A stretch of 64,000 bases of DNA from Xenopus tropicalis (lineage: Eukaryota > Chordata > Amphibia > Anura > Pipidae), in contig NC_030683.2 in NCBI RefSeq assembly GCF_000004195.4, forward strand, positions 78,585,410 through 78,649,409. The letters run 5' to 3'. Every line of letters begins with the position of its first letter. Position 1 is the first letter of the stretch. Made by a program: the position numbers and the translations under genes. The notes under the pieces were generated by a model, which did no database searches, was not told the origin of the DNA, and saw only the letters and a list, made by a program, of their open reading frames with translations. This document shows positions 33,336 to 44,595 of this stretch, one piece after another.

Positions 33336-34978
33336 CTCTAAAATGGTATTATTGTGCCGCCAATAGATATCACTCAGGAAGTATGATCTTAATATTTCTG
33401 GGTTTTGACTTCTGACATATAGCCTGCATTGTTATATTCATTGTTCTACCTGCAGCTGGCTGAAAAAAGCTAATCACTGATTGGTTGCTATTAGTTACTG
33501 CCCATGGGTAAATTTGCCCTGTATTGATAAATGCGCCCCAATGTTTTTCACAGAATCTAGTTTTTTCATTAATTCAATTGTAATTAAGGTTGCGAGGGGG
33601 CAATGTACCTGAGACAATCATGGCCAAAGGATTAAAATATGAGAACTCTCAAGTACACGTAAATGCAAATTGAATTCAATTGCACTTAAAATTTTCCAAA
33701 CCCAGATGGCATCAGTTCCATCAAAATGGAAGTTTTTTTCACAGCTACTGCACAACTTTTCTTTTATTACACAACTTTTTTTACAGCCATTGGAGTCTAT
33801 GGGCATTTTTTTGCAGTGAAACCTGGCAAAAGATTTTGTTCATCACTAACACAGGGTGCTAAAGCTCCCACCACCTCAGAATATGATGGTAGATCCATGG
33901 TTTCCCTATGTCAATAGGGCTCTGCACTCAGTTTCATGATTGTGGGGCTGAGATGGGTAGTCAGCAGTACAAATCTCATAGTGGTGGGAAACTACTCAAA
34001 AATGTCAAAAGCCTTGAATGTAATTTATGTAAACACAAAAAATACTATGAGAAACAAAAGTACTGTTTCTTCTAAAGGTAAATGATGCTTTACTTGCACA
34101 AGCAGACCTTACCAAGGAACTGTATTTGCAGCCCTTAGGTAGCGTCATAAAGCTTCCCTAGGACCTGTTCTTTAGACCTGCCATATAATAATTGGAGAAC
34201 ATAATCAGACTGTTTTTTTACACTATAGGCCTGCATGTAAAGCTTCATGCCACTGTACACTCTGCTTCACCTTACCTGTTATATAAAAGGGAAAGGTATT
34301 CCTTTAAATATATGGATATTTTAATGGATTTTTCTGCTTTAATTATTTTTACCTCAGCTTTGGAATGATTTATTAAAATAGTCTGTGTAGCCCTAAGGAG
34401 ATTTTCCTCCAGAGCTGATATTCCATTACTGATAATTATAACCACCGGTTCTTAGGTTGATGTTGAACTACTTTTTCCAGTTTACTGATGATGGTTACAG
34501 CCATAGTTTAAGTACTGCTAGAGGGCCATGTTTTATAATATAATCCACCTGCCCACAGCATTTATATCTGTTGGAGTTTAGAACTGCTACCTGCATACTT
34601 GCAATATAAATATTATTTTACCTCTATATGTGCGTATAAATCCGCTTCTGAATAGCAATGAAGAACAATGAATAGAAATCATTTACAGATTGAACCATAA
34701 GTAAAGAGGTGCATCCTCAAGATTCAAACAAACCTTATTGACATTAGACTCACAAATAGACAAGCCTCCCTGTTCCCTCTAAGCTGTGTGCCCGTGCAGC
34801 GCACACAAAAATTTGGCGTAAAAACACATAGTTTTATACTTATTTTGATCTGCGCACACCAGTTTTCAAAAAGTGTGCCCACTTTTTTTTATTAGTATGC
34901 TTGCACCTAACAATGTCAGCTATCCTTTATCAAACCCTTTGGACAGACTGATTCATTTCTAGGGGCAATATGCACTAA
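33336..34978. other. No gene seen; one MITE end
   Basis: At 33460-33540 GATTGGTTGCTATTAGTTAC leads into TGATAAATGCGCCCCA, the usual terminus (inward TGGGGCGCATTTATCA) of palindromic frog MITEs; the other end is missing. The remainder to 34978 is unremarkable. Confidence 0.4.
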
Positions 34979-35155
34979 AGGTGGCCATACTTTATAAAAT
35001 TTGCTAGTTTGGCAAGATTGCCAAACAAGTGGATCTTTCCCCGATATGCCCCGAGATTTGCACTAGGGCCAAACAATTGATTTACAACAATGGCGATAGG
35101 AGTGGTCAGAGCAAGGACAGTTTAAATCTGCCCATTCATAGGGGGCAATATGTCC
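34979..35155. repeat. GGTGGCCATACA-family repeat
   Basis: It starts TAAAGGTGGCCATACTTTAT, then AAGTGGATCTTTCCCCGATATGCCC and TTACAACAATGGCGATAGG-like blocks that match 5905-6150 and the interrupted copy at 36733-37200. Confidence 0.6.
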
Positions 35156-36504
35156 TAGACTTTTGACCACTAAACCCATTAAGCTCATACAGAACTGTGC
35201 TGTAATATTCAGTTTTTAGTAGAAAGATGGTATTATTTTTCATTGTTTAACCTTCAAACACCCCTATCGGCAATTCTATGTTCTGCCACAGTATTAGGGT
35301 TTGTGTATCTCCCAACCTCCCATAATATATAGTAATGTGACCCAACATTTCCTTAGGAGACACTCTCCCTCCCTCTATTTAATAGAAACTATTTGATTGT
35401 GTATCTCCTGTGCATTGTGCTCCTAGCAATCACTAAGTGATATGCAATAGCTAAGCTTGCCCAAAAAGATTTCTTTATTTTTGATGTGTCATATCATTCT
35501 GTTCTTTTAGTTTATAATAGCAATAATAAATTGCTCCTATGAAGGTAATGCATCCCTACAGGATGCTTCTGATGTCCATAACATTAAAGCAAGGGCCTAT
35601 GAAAGACATCCGCCTCGTACACTAAAATCTCTCCCGCTATTCCCAGCTGCCTCCAAATCCGGCTCATCAGATATACATCACACCCCTCTGCCTCACTTCA
35701 AACAGCCACTCTCTGACTCTGCCAGTTTAGCTACAGAGAAATTCAGCAGTAAAAGATCAGTTGCAAAAAATAACTCATTTCATTTTCTTCCTTACGCCCT
35801 CTACACCTTTTAAAATTGCTGCCCAAGGAGATTTGTGCTATATTTATAGTGTAGAATTATATTTAAAATTTTATTACAGACAGTTTCTTCCACATACAGT
35901 GCTTGCACCCTCATCAGAAGATTCCCATGACCATTTACATTGGTCTGAGACTAGATGTTGCATTGTTTGTCCTCACCTTTTGTGCTTTCAGAATAAGCAC
36001 AATCGTTAATCATTAATAATAATTATATGGGTCATATTTAAAAATTATTTACATAAAATCCTTGATAACCTATATTTACATTTGATATTTAGCTACCACA
36101 CTTGTCCATTAATATTAAAAGCACAGAACCAAAGCTGTAATTATTCCCAGCCACTGCTAACATAAATCCATAAACATATTTAAAAAATTCCATTATAGAT
36201 CCTTATGGTAAACAAGGGAGCAAAGAGGCTACAATATATTTAATGCAGTTTATAGATTTTTGTGTTAGAAAATGATACGCCTTTCCACTTGGATAAAATG
36301 GTGTATTGCACTAAAATGCCATTAACAGCCTTTTTAAAATTGCCAAATGGGCAGGGCATTAGGTTTGACTTATATCTCCACTTAGGTGTAAGAGTAATGT
36401 GATGAAACCAACATGATGTTAAGAAATAAAACACCAACTGTCCTGATAAATATTTAAGATAGTTTTAGATAAACTGAAAGAATGAATTGCTGGAAGACAC
36501 CTAT
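35156..36504. other. No gene seen
   Basis: AT-rich, with no recognised repeat ends. The frame at 35761-36009 shows no motif. Confidence 0.4.
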
Positions 36505-36668
36505 GGGGTTATGTAATAAAAGGCACTAAGCTTGCTCAGGAGCAGTAACCCTTAGCAGCCCAATCAGCAGATAGAATTTACTGGTCATCTGTTTAAAATG
36601 AAACATCTTATTAGTTGCCATAGGTAACTGCTCTAGGGCAAACTTAATGCCTTTCAATGCATATGGGG
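36505..36668. mobile_element. Palindromic MITE (GGGGTTATGTAATAAAAGGC)
   Basis: The left arm GGGGTTATGTAATAAAAGGC...GAGCAGTAACC pairs with the right arm, which reads inward ATTGAAAGGCATTAAGTTTGCCC...GAGCAGTTACC. About 45 bp of imperfect inverted repeat surround a CCAATCAGCAG centre. No coding capacity. The duplication is not clear. Confidence 0.6.
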
Positions 36669-36732
36669 GCTAGAGCCAAAAAGTTACTCTTTTAAACATC
36701 CACTTATCTGCCCAGCTTTCTCCCTGAGGCCT

Positions 36733-37200
36733 AAAGGTGGCCATACATTATAAGACTTGCTCATTTGGCGAGATCACAAAATGAGTGGTTCTTACTATAT
36801 ATAAGATGTTGGTCCAACCACCACCAGACTAACCACCCCATAATTACTACATGACCAAATGGAGCTCCACACTCCAGGAGCCTCTCGTCCAGTTGACTTG
36901 GGAATCTATCTTGACCAATGTAAAATAAAAGGGAATAAGTGTTAGACAAAAAGAAAGTCTCTACAAGCTATTGATGGTCTGAAACCACACCCCAGACAAA
37001 CTCCATAAACTATTTTCAGACACTTTAGTTAACCTATTTTGGGAATGCCCACTTATTCAGCCACTGTGGATGGAAATAACCAACGTATTAAGCCACATTT
37101 TAGGCTCTTCTACTTATTTTCAAACATTACAAAATTTAATAAAAATTCTAAATTACAAAAAAAAAAAAAATGAGCGGTTCTTTTCCCAGTATGCCCAGAT
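36733..37200. repeat. GGTGGCCATACA-family repeat split by an L1 insertion
   Basis: The left part begins AAAGGTGGCCATACATTATA and runs to GAGTGGTTCTT at 36793. The family sequence resumes at 37171 with GAGCGGTTCTTTTCCCAGTATGCCC, matching the intact order at 34979-35155. The intervening 373 bp is the L1 piece described next. Confidence 0.65.
36794..37166 (+). mobile_element. L1/Tx1-like LINE fragment with poly(A) and 16-bp target duplication
   Basis: Plus-strand frames read SLYKLLMV, HTPDKLHKLFSD and then LFWECPLIQPLWMEI, the C-terminal part of L1 ORF2. AATAAA lies at 37138-37143 and is followed 14 nt later by a pure A-run (37157-37170), although the reading frame has not ended. The flanks AAAATGAGTGGTTCTT (36778-36793) and AAAATGAGCGGTTCTT (37167-37182) form a one-mismatch target duplication. 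The copy lacks both the 5' part and the usual 3' end. Confidence 0.75.
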
Positions 37201-37983
37201 AAACAGTTTTTTTTCTTAGCTGTCTTCGCTGTGACTGCACTTACCTTTACTCATTACTGATAGCACTTATACTCTCATAATGTGTTATTACTTACATTCA
37301 GTAATGAGACTGATACTGGAGGGAGGGGCTAACACTGTGGAGTCATTAAGCTTTAAACTTAACTAACCTAGTATCACCAATCACCTCCAAGCTGAAATGT
37401 AAAATACATTGCAAAGTAAGTCAGAAATTACACATTTTCTCATCATTGTGTTCAAAGGCAAAACCAGAAAATCATATACAATTTGACAATATACAACATA
37501 TATAAATGGTCAGTTTTCTATATTCCAGCTGTTCTGCCCTTGGACTAGGTTATAAAACTTTTTCGGAAGTGCAGCTGCAAGGTTTTGAGTTACAGTGGAT
37601 TCTTCCTCACTAGACTGAATGCTGTTGAAAGATCACAGGAACCAACTGGTTATCACAAAACAATATAATAATGATAGGGTGATTGGGTTAAAAAACACTT
37701 AACTGACTTACCAGAATACCAGAGCTATACTATGGGGCTGGTTTATTTGTCCTGGGAGTCCTGAATAATTACCAGACATTTAAATTTTTTAGGAACTGAA
37801 CCAACTAACTGTTGAATTTGACCCAGAGGTGGTTTCGTCATGAGAAAGCCGAGAACTGCAGGTTACCAGGGGTAAGAAAAAACACTCCTTATAATGTCAA
37901 AACTTAAAATTCTGGTTCCTTAGTATGTGGCCCCTCCTTTCCTCTAAAGGAGTGAGGAGTATGACATCACCACTGCCTAGACC
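37201..37983. other. No gene seen
   Basis: Non-repetitive, AT-rich intronic sequence with no recognised motif. Confidence 0.4.
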
Positions 37984-38240
37984 TGTAATCCCCAACCAGT
38001 GGCTCACGAGTAACATGTTGCTCACCACCCCCAGTGGCCTCAAAGTAGGTTCCCATTTTTAAATTTCTGGCTTGGAAGCAAGTTTTTAAAGGCCAGAGAC
38101 ACAGTTTTACTCCAAGCAGAGCCTTCTGCAGGCCAGCAGTCAACATGGGGCTACCAATTAGACAATCAAAACCCTTTTTGTGGCATCCTCAAAGGACCTT
38201 TCATGCTTGTGGCTCACAAATGAAAAAGGTTGGGATTCTT
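37984..38240 (+). mobile_element. hAT-like MITE (GTGATCCCCAACCAGTGGC family)
   Basis: It begins TGTAATCCCCAACCAGTGGC and ends AAAAAGGTTGGGATTCTT, with the internal AACATGTTGCTCACCA and GGCTCACAAATGAAAA blocks shared with 14240-14543 and 15282-15588. The flanking duplication is not visible. Confidence 0.65.
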
Positions 38241-38897
38241 AGCCTAGATTAACCAAAATAAAGACTGGTATAAGATGTTACATACTATAGAGGCTATGGG
38301 CAATGATGTATTTAAAAATATACCAATTTGATTTATATTTATTGAAATAACACTTTCCTTTTAGGCTGATGACAGTTTGATTGATTAGAATAGAATTGCT
38401 CTAAAAAGATCAGAGAACTTATTTGGAATAATGATTCCCCAAATTAGGATCAATCAGAACTGATTTGAAAAAAACATCCCTATTGTTTAGCCAGCTTAAT
38501 AATGGAAGAATTTGAAGTGCACTCCAGCTGTCCTGGAATTACAACAAATATTTGGATAACACTGGGCATTGAAAAAATATTATTCACTCACTAGCCTCAA
38601 TATTATTCTCTCACTGACTTTAATAGTATTCACTCACTAGTTTCAATACTAAAGATCAAGACATAAATCTAGCCATAAACCTTGAGGGACAATTTATTGA
38701 ACTCAGACATGGAATCAATTTAGCACATTCAACTAATAAACAGTCTGGTATGTTATACCATCTATCATATCTTTGAAACATATAATATTTAAAATAAACT
38801 AACATTTCACTGTTCTGTTTAATAGATCCAAAGTTGCTTACAATGTTGTTGAGGGAAGGTGCAACAACAAACAAACAAACAAACTGTATATACCTAC
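38241..38897 (-). other. Start of grik4 intron downstream of the first coding exon
   Basis: The intron begins GTAGGTATAT on the minus strand at 38897. A CAAA tetranucleotide run lies at 38865-38883. No other grik4 exon is recognisable between here and position 1. Confidence 0.55.
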
Positions 38898-38976
38898 CTA
38901 TGCGTAGGGAGGGGCTACCAGCAGATTTCATCAGCCACAGGAGAACGAGCACCATAGGCGCCAGGACACGGGGCAT
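38898..38976 (-). CDS. grik4: grik4 first coding exon (kainate receptor subunit KA1), partial
   Basis: GRIK4 is a high-affinity kainate-type glutamate receptor subunit that forms cation channels with GRIK1-3 at synapses. This exon encodes its first 26 residues. The start MPRVLAPMVLVLLWLMKS and the end SPSLRI agree with the mammalian GRIK4 N-terminus (MPRV-AP-VL, then SP-SLRI). The hydrophobic core at residues 8-16 is the signal peptide, directing the receptor to the secretory pathway. I chose the ATG at 38976 because it matches the family start; an extension to 38985 would need a TTG. The exon ends ATAG at 38898 before GTAGGT, a phase-1 donor, as expected if the next residue is an alanine (G|CN). 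GRIK5 is less similar here. The ligand-binding and channel exons lie outside the window; the readable frame beyond 38898 is intron. Confidence 0.85.
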
Positions 38977-39028
38977 CTTCCACAAATCGTCATGGAGCCC
39001 TGTGGTAGTCTGGGCATGACATTACTCT
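38977..39028 (-). promoter_or_regulatory. grik4: grik4 5' leader part of the exon with upstream ATGs
   Basis: A polypyrimidine tract and acceptor (TTTTCTCTTGTTTTGCAG) end at 39029, so the exon starts near 39028 and its first 52 nt are untranslated. Three ATGs precede the main start, at 39022, 39017 and 38993. The first opens an 11-codon uORF including its stop. The second and third share a frame that overlaps the main start out of frame and stops at about 38931, which could lower translation from the main ATG. Confidence 0.65.
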
Positions 39029-39130
39029 CTGCAAAACAAGAGAAAACCTTATAACTTAGTGGTTACTTAGGTTACTGTTCTATCTCAGTAGCACATTTTA
39101 CTAGCAAAATGATTAAGGATAAATACAAAT

Positions 39131-39541
39131 GATATGGGGTCCATTATCAAGAAACCCATTTTTCAGAAAGCTCCAAATTACTTGATCCTAATATATAATG
39201 TATCCTTAATGGAGGCAAAACAATCATATTGGGTTTAATTAATGTTTAAATTATTATTTAGTAGACTAAGGGGTATAATTATCACGCTGTGTAAAAGTGG
39301 AGTGAAACATTACTGGTGATGTTGCTCATAGCAGCCAATCAGATGCTTTGCTTTGGGTTCCTAACTGTAGAAATCTCATTTTTGGTTGGTAGCCCTGGGC
39401 AACATCACTGGTAACGCTTCACTCCACTTTTTACACAGCATGATATATATCTCTTAAGGTATGAAGATCCAAATTACAGAAAGATCCCTAATCTAGAAAA
39501 CCCCAGGTCCCGAGCATTATGAAAGACAGGTTCAATACCTC
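39131..39541. mobile_element. TACAGGTATGGGATC-family MITE, interrupted
   Basis: The left part begins GATATGGGGTCCATTATC and runs through AGAAAGCTCC and GGCAAAACAATCATATTGGG. The right part begins TTAAGGTATGAAGATCCAAA and ends CAGGTTCAATACCT. The two parts match the uninterrupted copy at 16514-16824 and are separated by the nested element at 39270-39454. Confidence 0.65.
39270..39454. mobile_element. Harbinger-like palindromic MITE nested in another MITE
   Basis: The arms GGGGTATAATTATCACGCTG and, inward from the right, AGAGATATATATCATGCTG continue through GTGTAAAA-GTGGAGTGAA and TGATGTTGC, about 50 bp per arm. TAA flanks it at 39267-39269 and 39455-39457, the 3-bp duplication expected of PIF/Harbinger. 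It interrupts the host MITE between the GTAGAC and AAGGTATG blocks. Confidence 0.7.
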
Positions 39542-40777
39542 TAATTATATTTTCTGATATTCTTCTAATAAACATGTGTATATGTTCACAGTATAGTACT
39601 GTTCAACTTATGGGTGGTAAAGATGTATAGAAAGTAATAGAGAGCAACCGAGTGTTATGTGTACATGAGCCCCACACAAAATATAATTAGTTTACGCCAA
39701 GCATATTTTGTTTATAGGTGTATCAGATTTTGTATCTTTGTTCTAGTATTAATCCGCAAATACTGTTGTGATATTTAATAATAGAACCATTACCAAGTAA
39801 ATATGCCCTCATTAATAGATTTAGATCTAAAAAGATACTTAAATGTTGTGTCTATAAAGATGTTTACAAAAATAATAGTACATAAAGAAAAAAAACCAAA
39901 CTGCCAAATAATAGATTTACTGTAATTAAACAGCAATATGCAATGGGCATCTTTTTAAATTGGATATAAAGCAATCAGGATATGTTTATGTTTTAACTGG
40001 GGCTTGAAAAAGGTAAATGATAACATTAACTTTAATTTATTTACATTTTTTTTTGTCATTTCATTTTTTAATCACTCTAAAGTAATACAAGGTGGAGAAC
40101 AGTACGTATATTCTGTTTATTGCTGCACCACATAGATTATCACATGCAGCAGCAGCAGCAGAAAGAATAGCTCCATTTCAATCATTGACAGGTATTTTAC
40201 TAGAGCAAAGAAACCATAAAGAGCCCTAATGTACTCTACCAACCTTGCAAGCTTGTATACATAAAAGGTAACTATAGAGAAATATAAGCTTTACTAGAAA
40301 ACATTATGAGAAAATATTTAGGCCCCAGAAATAATTTCAGGTTACAATATTTTTACTTAAGTACTATGTCCATGCTAAGCCAAGTAATGCTCCTATGGAG
40401 TGCAAAGGGTTTTGCCCTTCTGTACTGACATATTCAGGGCAACTCCTGGTAATGTTTTCTCTATTGTATTGATTTTGTGTTTTATTGTTCTCTGCACACA
40501 AGAATGGAAGATTCCATTCATTAGCTTCATCACTGCTTTGATCAACTAACTTTAAGTGCCATTAGTTGCAATCAGGCTGAAAATATATGCTGCCAATCAA
40601 TCCAAGGGTATTTTGTATGTATGAATAAATGAAAGGGTGAACACAATCCTGAACTGTTACCCTGCACTAGTAAAATTGTTGGTTTCAGATGTTTTTCTAT
40701 ACTTTGGAAATAATCTACTCTGTAGCCGGCTGTGTATAAGATGCATTTCTATAGCATATAGAATATGTTCTTATACA
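39542..40777. other. No gene seen
   Basis: AT-rich. A short AGC run lies at 40147-40161. Nothing else recognised. Confidence 0.4.
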
Positions 40778-40890
40778 GTTATTGGACCTATTATCCAGAA
40801 TGCTTTGGATCTCCATACCTAACATCTGCAAAAATTAATTTAAACATTAAATAAACCCAATAGGATTGTGTAAAATAAAATATATTCAGT
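40778..40890. mobile_element. TACAGGTATGGGATC-family MITE fragment
   Basis: TTGGACCTATTATCCAGAAT, then GGATCTCCATACCTAA and AAATAAACCCAATAGGATTG are family blocks. A piece between them and the right end are missing. Confidence 0.6.
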
Positions 40891-42489
40891 TATGTTCCTT
40901 CAATTTCCATGAGCATTTAAGTAACATATAACTTGTATTACAGATTCCCCGTTAACTTAGCAACATTTTAGTCAGTCTCCCTCTCTTGAGTCATTCTCCA
41001 TTCAGGAACCTTGTGCTAAAGGACCATGGCCAGTTCTATAGTGAAGCCTGACTGAGCACATCTTGTATAGCCAGAGCTTGCATCTCATACACCCCAGTGC
41101 CTGACAACACTTGCCGCTAATCTAAAATTATACCATTTATCTTCAAGTTAATCCAACACCTTGTATCTATTAGAGCATTTCTCCTGAGACTTCCAGCATG
41201 ACCTTACATTCCCTGTGTTGCTGCCTAAGTCTGCTTTATTTCAGTACCTACTAAGCACATGCCTTGTGGTTTATATCCTCCCTTTAGGTGTTGAGTTCAC
41301 AAGTCTGAGCTTGTGACAGTGTCTTGCTAGCTTGCCTGTCTTTTCTGACACCAAAGATATATTGATCCATGGCTTTTTATGTGTGTGTATCAAACTTTGT
41401 GCTTTGTTCCCAGCCATTGGCATTCCTACTAAGAGGCTTTATGTAAAGTAAGTCAACCAGCTAGTTGTAGCATAACTTGTAGCGGTTCAGTGCTTATATT
41501 CTCTCTTTCTTATTATAGAATAGACTATCTTATCTAAAATACCAATTTTATGCCAGTATAATTCATATTCTGTGTCATGTAACAGAAGGATGTGATTACT
41601 ATGCATAAATGACATTTTTACTCATTGTATACAGCAGAAATATTAGTAGGTTTTGCAATTCATATTCATTGATTTGCACTGATGTAAGATAAGTTATGAA
41701 AGATCATGTTGTGAAACTGTACTAGAAAAGAATCATACCATACAAGCAGAAACAATGCCCTGTTTATTGTGAGAAACTTTCCTTATTTCTTATAGAATTT
41801 CTGGTTGTTCTGCATGTTTGAATACATCATTATGTATACTTTAGTGCAGCCATATGTCACGAGACATTTAAAGGCAGAGACTATTGGGAATTTTAGCTCT
41901 GAACCACATTTTGACACCTATAGACAAACATTGGGATTCAGTTTATGTGATGCTATGTAATCCAAAGCATTCTAAGGAAAACTCAGATAGCAAATTCCTT
42001 CTATTGTTCCTATAATATGTTACACATCATTCCTAGTGCAACAAAGAATTACCTAACAATTATCTTCAAAGTCCTTTCTACAACATTCACACAGCTGGTA
42101 ACCACATATAAGATTTTTTTTGTCCATTATTAATCTGTATAAACCACAAAAATACAAAAGGGAACTTGACAAAGAACTTGGGGGCAGCATCCATTGATTT
42201 TAAATAGCAGTTATAAGACAAGAAATATTAGCGGTTCTAGAATCAGATATCCCTTATTCTGCTATTTATATTCTAGTGAAGGTCACTGTCTCCAGTGAGG
42301 TGTGAAAGCAAAGGCATATCCTATTTACAGGTAAGAGTATGCTTGAAACATTATTAGTCTAATAATGGTGCTGCTTTTTCCAGTATAAAAACATTACTGG
42401 CTATATAACAGCATATGTCACAGTTAAGTGTTGACCTGGGTGAAGAAACCCAAGGCCATTACAACAAAGCAAGACTATTTGCTTAAATG
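40891..42489. other. No gene seen
   Basis: About 41,000-41,450 is pyrimidine-rich and could be old LTR text, without a partner. The remainder is AT-rich. No exon or repeat ends recognised. Confidence 0.3.
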
Positions 42490-43066
42490 GGAAAAGCATT
42501 CTTGTTACCTTATTGCACTGAACGTCTTAATGACCTATATATATATTTATTAATAATGGGTGAGTGCTGAGAACCTCTTGTTGTTGTCTATATGTATTTT
42601 GTGGTCACAGCCTCATTGCATCCCCACCTAATGGTTTAAACTTTAATGGTGAGCACAACTTTCCCATTGTTGCTATAGTGTATACAGGAGCAGTGGGCAG
42701 CTTTATGTTGTAGCTCCTACCCATCCCAGCTTACAGTCAGGTGATCCCAGTGGGCCAAGAAAAGCCATTTGGGGGTATTAACCTTGAAAGCAAGCAAGTT
42801 GCAGGTAAAACTCAGTCCCTTTGTTATATGTATATTGAAGCAATAAAATTCTTAATGAATCAGACAAAAGGGAGTGTAGGACTGGCCAGACCAGGGATGA
42901 CTTTGACGTAGTTGTCTAGCTTGAAGTGTATTGCAATATATGGACAGATAATTCCTCTTTTGCTAAAGGAAGGGGAGAGCATTTCTTGTAGCTTAATGCA
43001 CAGAATATATTAATGTCCTATATATATTGATGATGGGTGAGTGCAGAGAATCTCTTGTTGTTGGCT
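42490..43066 (+). repeat. Pair of ~95-bp direct repeats about 480 bp apart
   Basis: Copy 1 at about 42490-42586 and copy 2 at about 42972-43066 share AGCATT-TTGTTA/GC, CTTAATGNCCTATATATAT, ATGGGTGAGTGC and GAGAA-CTCTTGTTGTTG. They may be ends of a decayed LTR-like unit or a local duplication; no coding sequence lies between them. Confidence 0.5.
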
Positions 43067-44393
43067 ACAGTAGCCCAGTACATCACAATTTTTATGTTCT
43101 GGAGGTCAAGTCAATAATAAATGTTTATTTCTGTAATTGAGACAATGCACGTGTGCTAATTTTGCAGTAATTACTATAGCCCATAATGAAATGAAATCAA
43201 ATGTGGTCCACAGCAATAGCTGACAGTTCCACAATATAATGCTATGGCGATGTGCCACAAATTACATGTTATAGTAGTTATATATTACCTTGGTGCCTGG
43301 GTGCAGAGAGTACATTTCTGGTGGTTTCCAAATAGTGTCAAATCACTGGACCAAGAGTATAGGAAAGCAGGCTATGAAGGTGATATCTTTCCTCCATCCC
43401 TACTCCCATTCCTGTCCGGTGTATTTTACATATTCTATTTCCATGCCTTATGATGGATCCACTAAATACTGTCACAAGTGTGCATAGCATATTATTATAT
43501 CATATGATGATGTACGCTAGTAGGAAGAATAACTCTGCAGGTTGGCTTGAGCTTTTCAAAACACCAACATTTACAATACTTTATATCATATTTTTAAAAA
43601 GCAAGAAATAGCAAGAAAACGGATTTCACCACATTCCTGGTGTTGTTTATTCCTCCTTGGCTTTATATCGGCCTATTTTATTATTAATTTATTAGTTTGG
43701 ATTAGTTCAGATAGAATAATCTATTTTAATAGTTAATTGTGGATAATCAGCTGAAGCAGTTTTTCTGTAACATTATCTTAATGATGACATGTTGACTGTA
43801 TGCTATTCCTAATACAATTATTTACACCTTCAGTAATTTAAGGAGAAAACATATGGATGGATATTAAGACCATATGGGCATTTTAATTAACCATTAAGCA
43901 TATTACTAATTATAGGGAAAAGATTACATATCACCCACAGCGCCTATAGTATTAAAGAACAATGTACTGTATTACTGGCATGTTAACTTATTATTTTTAA
44001 CCTCTCTCTCTCTAATCCGATCCCCCACAGATATAGTACTAGAGCCAATCACTAATTAAAGGAATGCTTTGTACAATAATGGTGCTATTCCCAGTTCTAC
44101 ATATGAAACAATTCTGCGATCTCTAAAGGCAGCTGGAAATAATACTGCTGAAATGACTATCTGGGGACAAACAAATTAGCAGAATGACCCACAGTAGTGA
44201 GTGATTTGCATTCCTGGGGAAGCCTGCAGGTGCATTACAGAACGCTAACAGTCTACTCTTCTATTTAATGGAGAGATTTGCTGCTGCTTCCCATATATAA
44301 CACATCTCATGGCGTTTATTGCAATTTTACAAATTATTAATACATTAACATGTATAAATAGTTTATTTTAACAAATTAAGTATATAAATATAC
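43067..44393. other. No gene seen; candidate conserved non-coding block
   Basis: From about 43640 to 44350 the sequence lacks known repeats and is rich in TAATTA/TTAATTA and TTTGCAT-type motifs (for example ATTTTAATTAACCATTAAGC at 43880). This is compatible with an intronic enhancer, but nothing beyond composition supports it. Confidence 0.3.
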
Positions 44394-44595
44394 AGGTATG
44401 GGACCTGTTATCCAGAATGCTCGGGACCTGGGGGTTTCCGGATATGGGATCTTTCCCTAATTTGGATCTCCATAACTTAAGTCTGCTAAAAATCATTTAA
44501 ATATTGAATAAACCCAATAGGCTTGTTTTGCCTCCAATAAGGATTAATTATATCTTAGTTGGGATCAATTACAAGGTACTGTTTTATAATTAAAG
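44394..44595. mobile_element. TACAGGTATGGGATC-family MITE, left part
   Basis: This is the best-preserved left end of the family: TACAGGTATGGGACCTGTTA, TCCAGAATGCTCGGGACCTG and GGATTAATTATATCTTAGTT. It stops at 44595 where the inverted Harbinger-like MITE begins, so its right end is missing. Confidence 0.7.

Noticed and set aside
1..38897. A second grik4 coding exon
   Set aside because: I looked on the minus strand for the next expected segment (alanine-rich start followed by ILDD) and found no match; the intron likely extends beyond the window.
38656..38985. 109-aa minus-strand frame as a complete protein
   Set aside because: Only the grik4 start portion is real; the frame runs through the GTAGGT donor into intron, and its first codon would be TTG.
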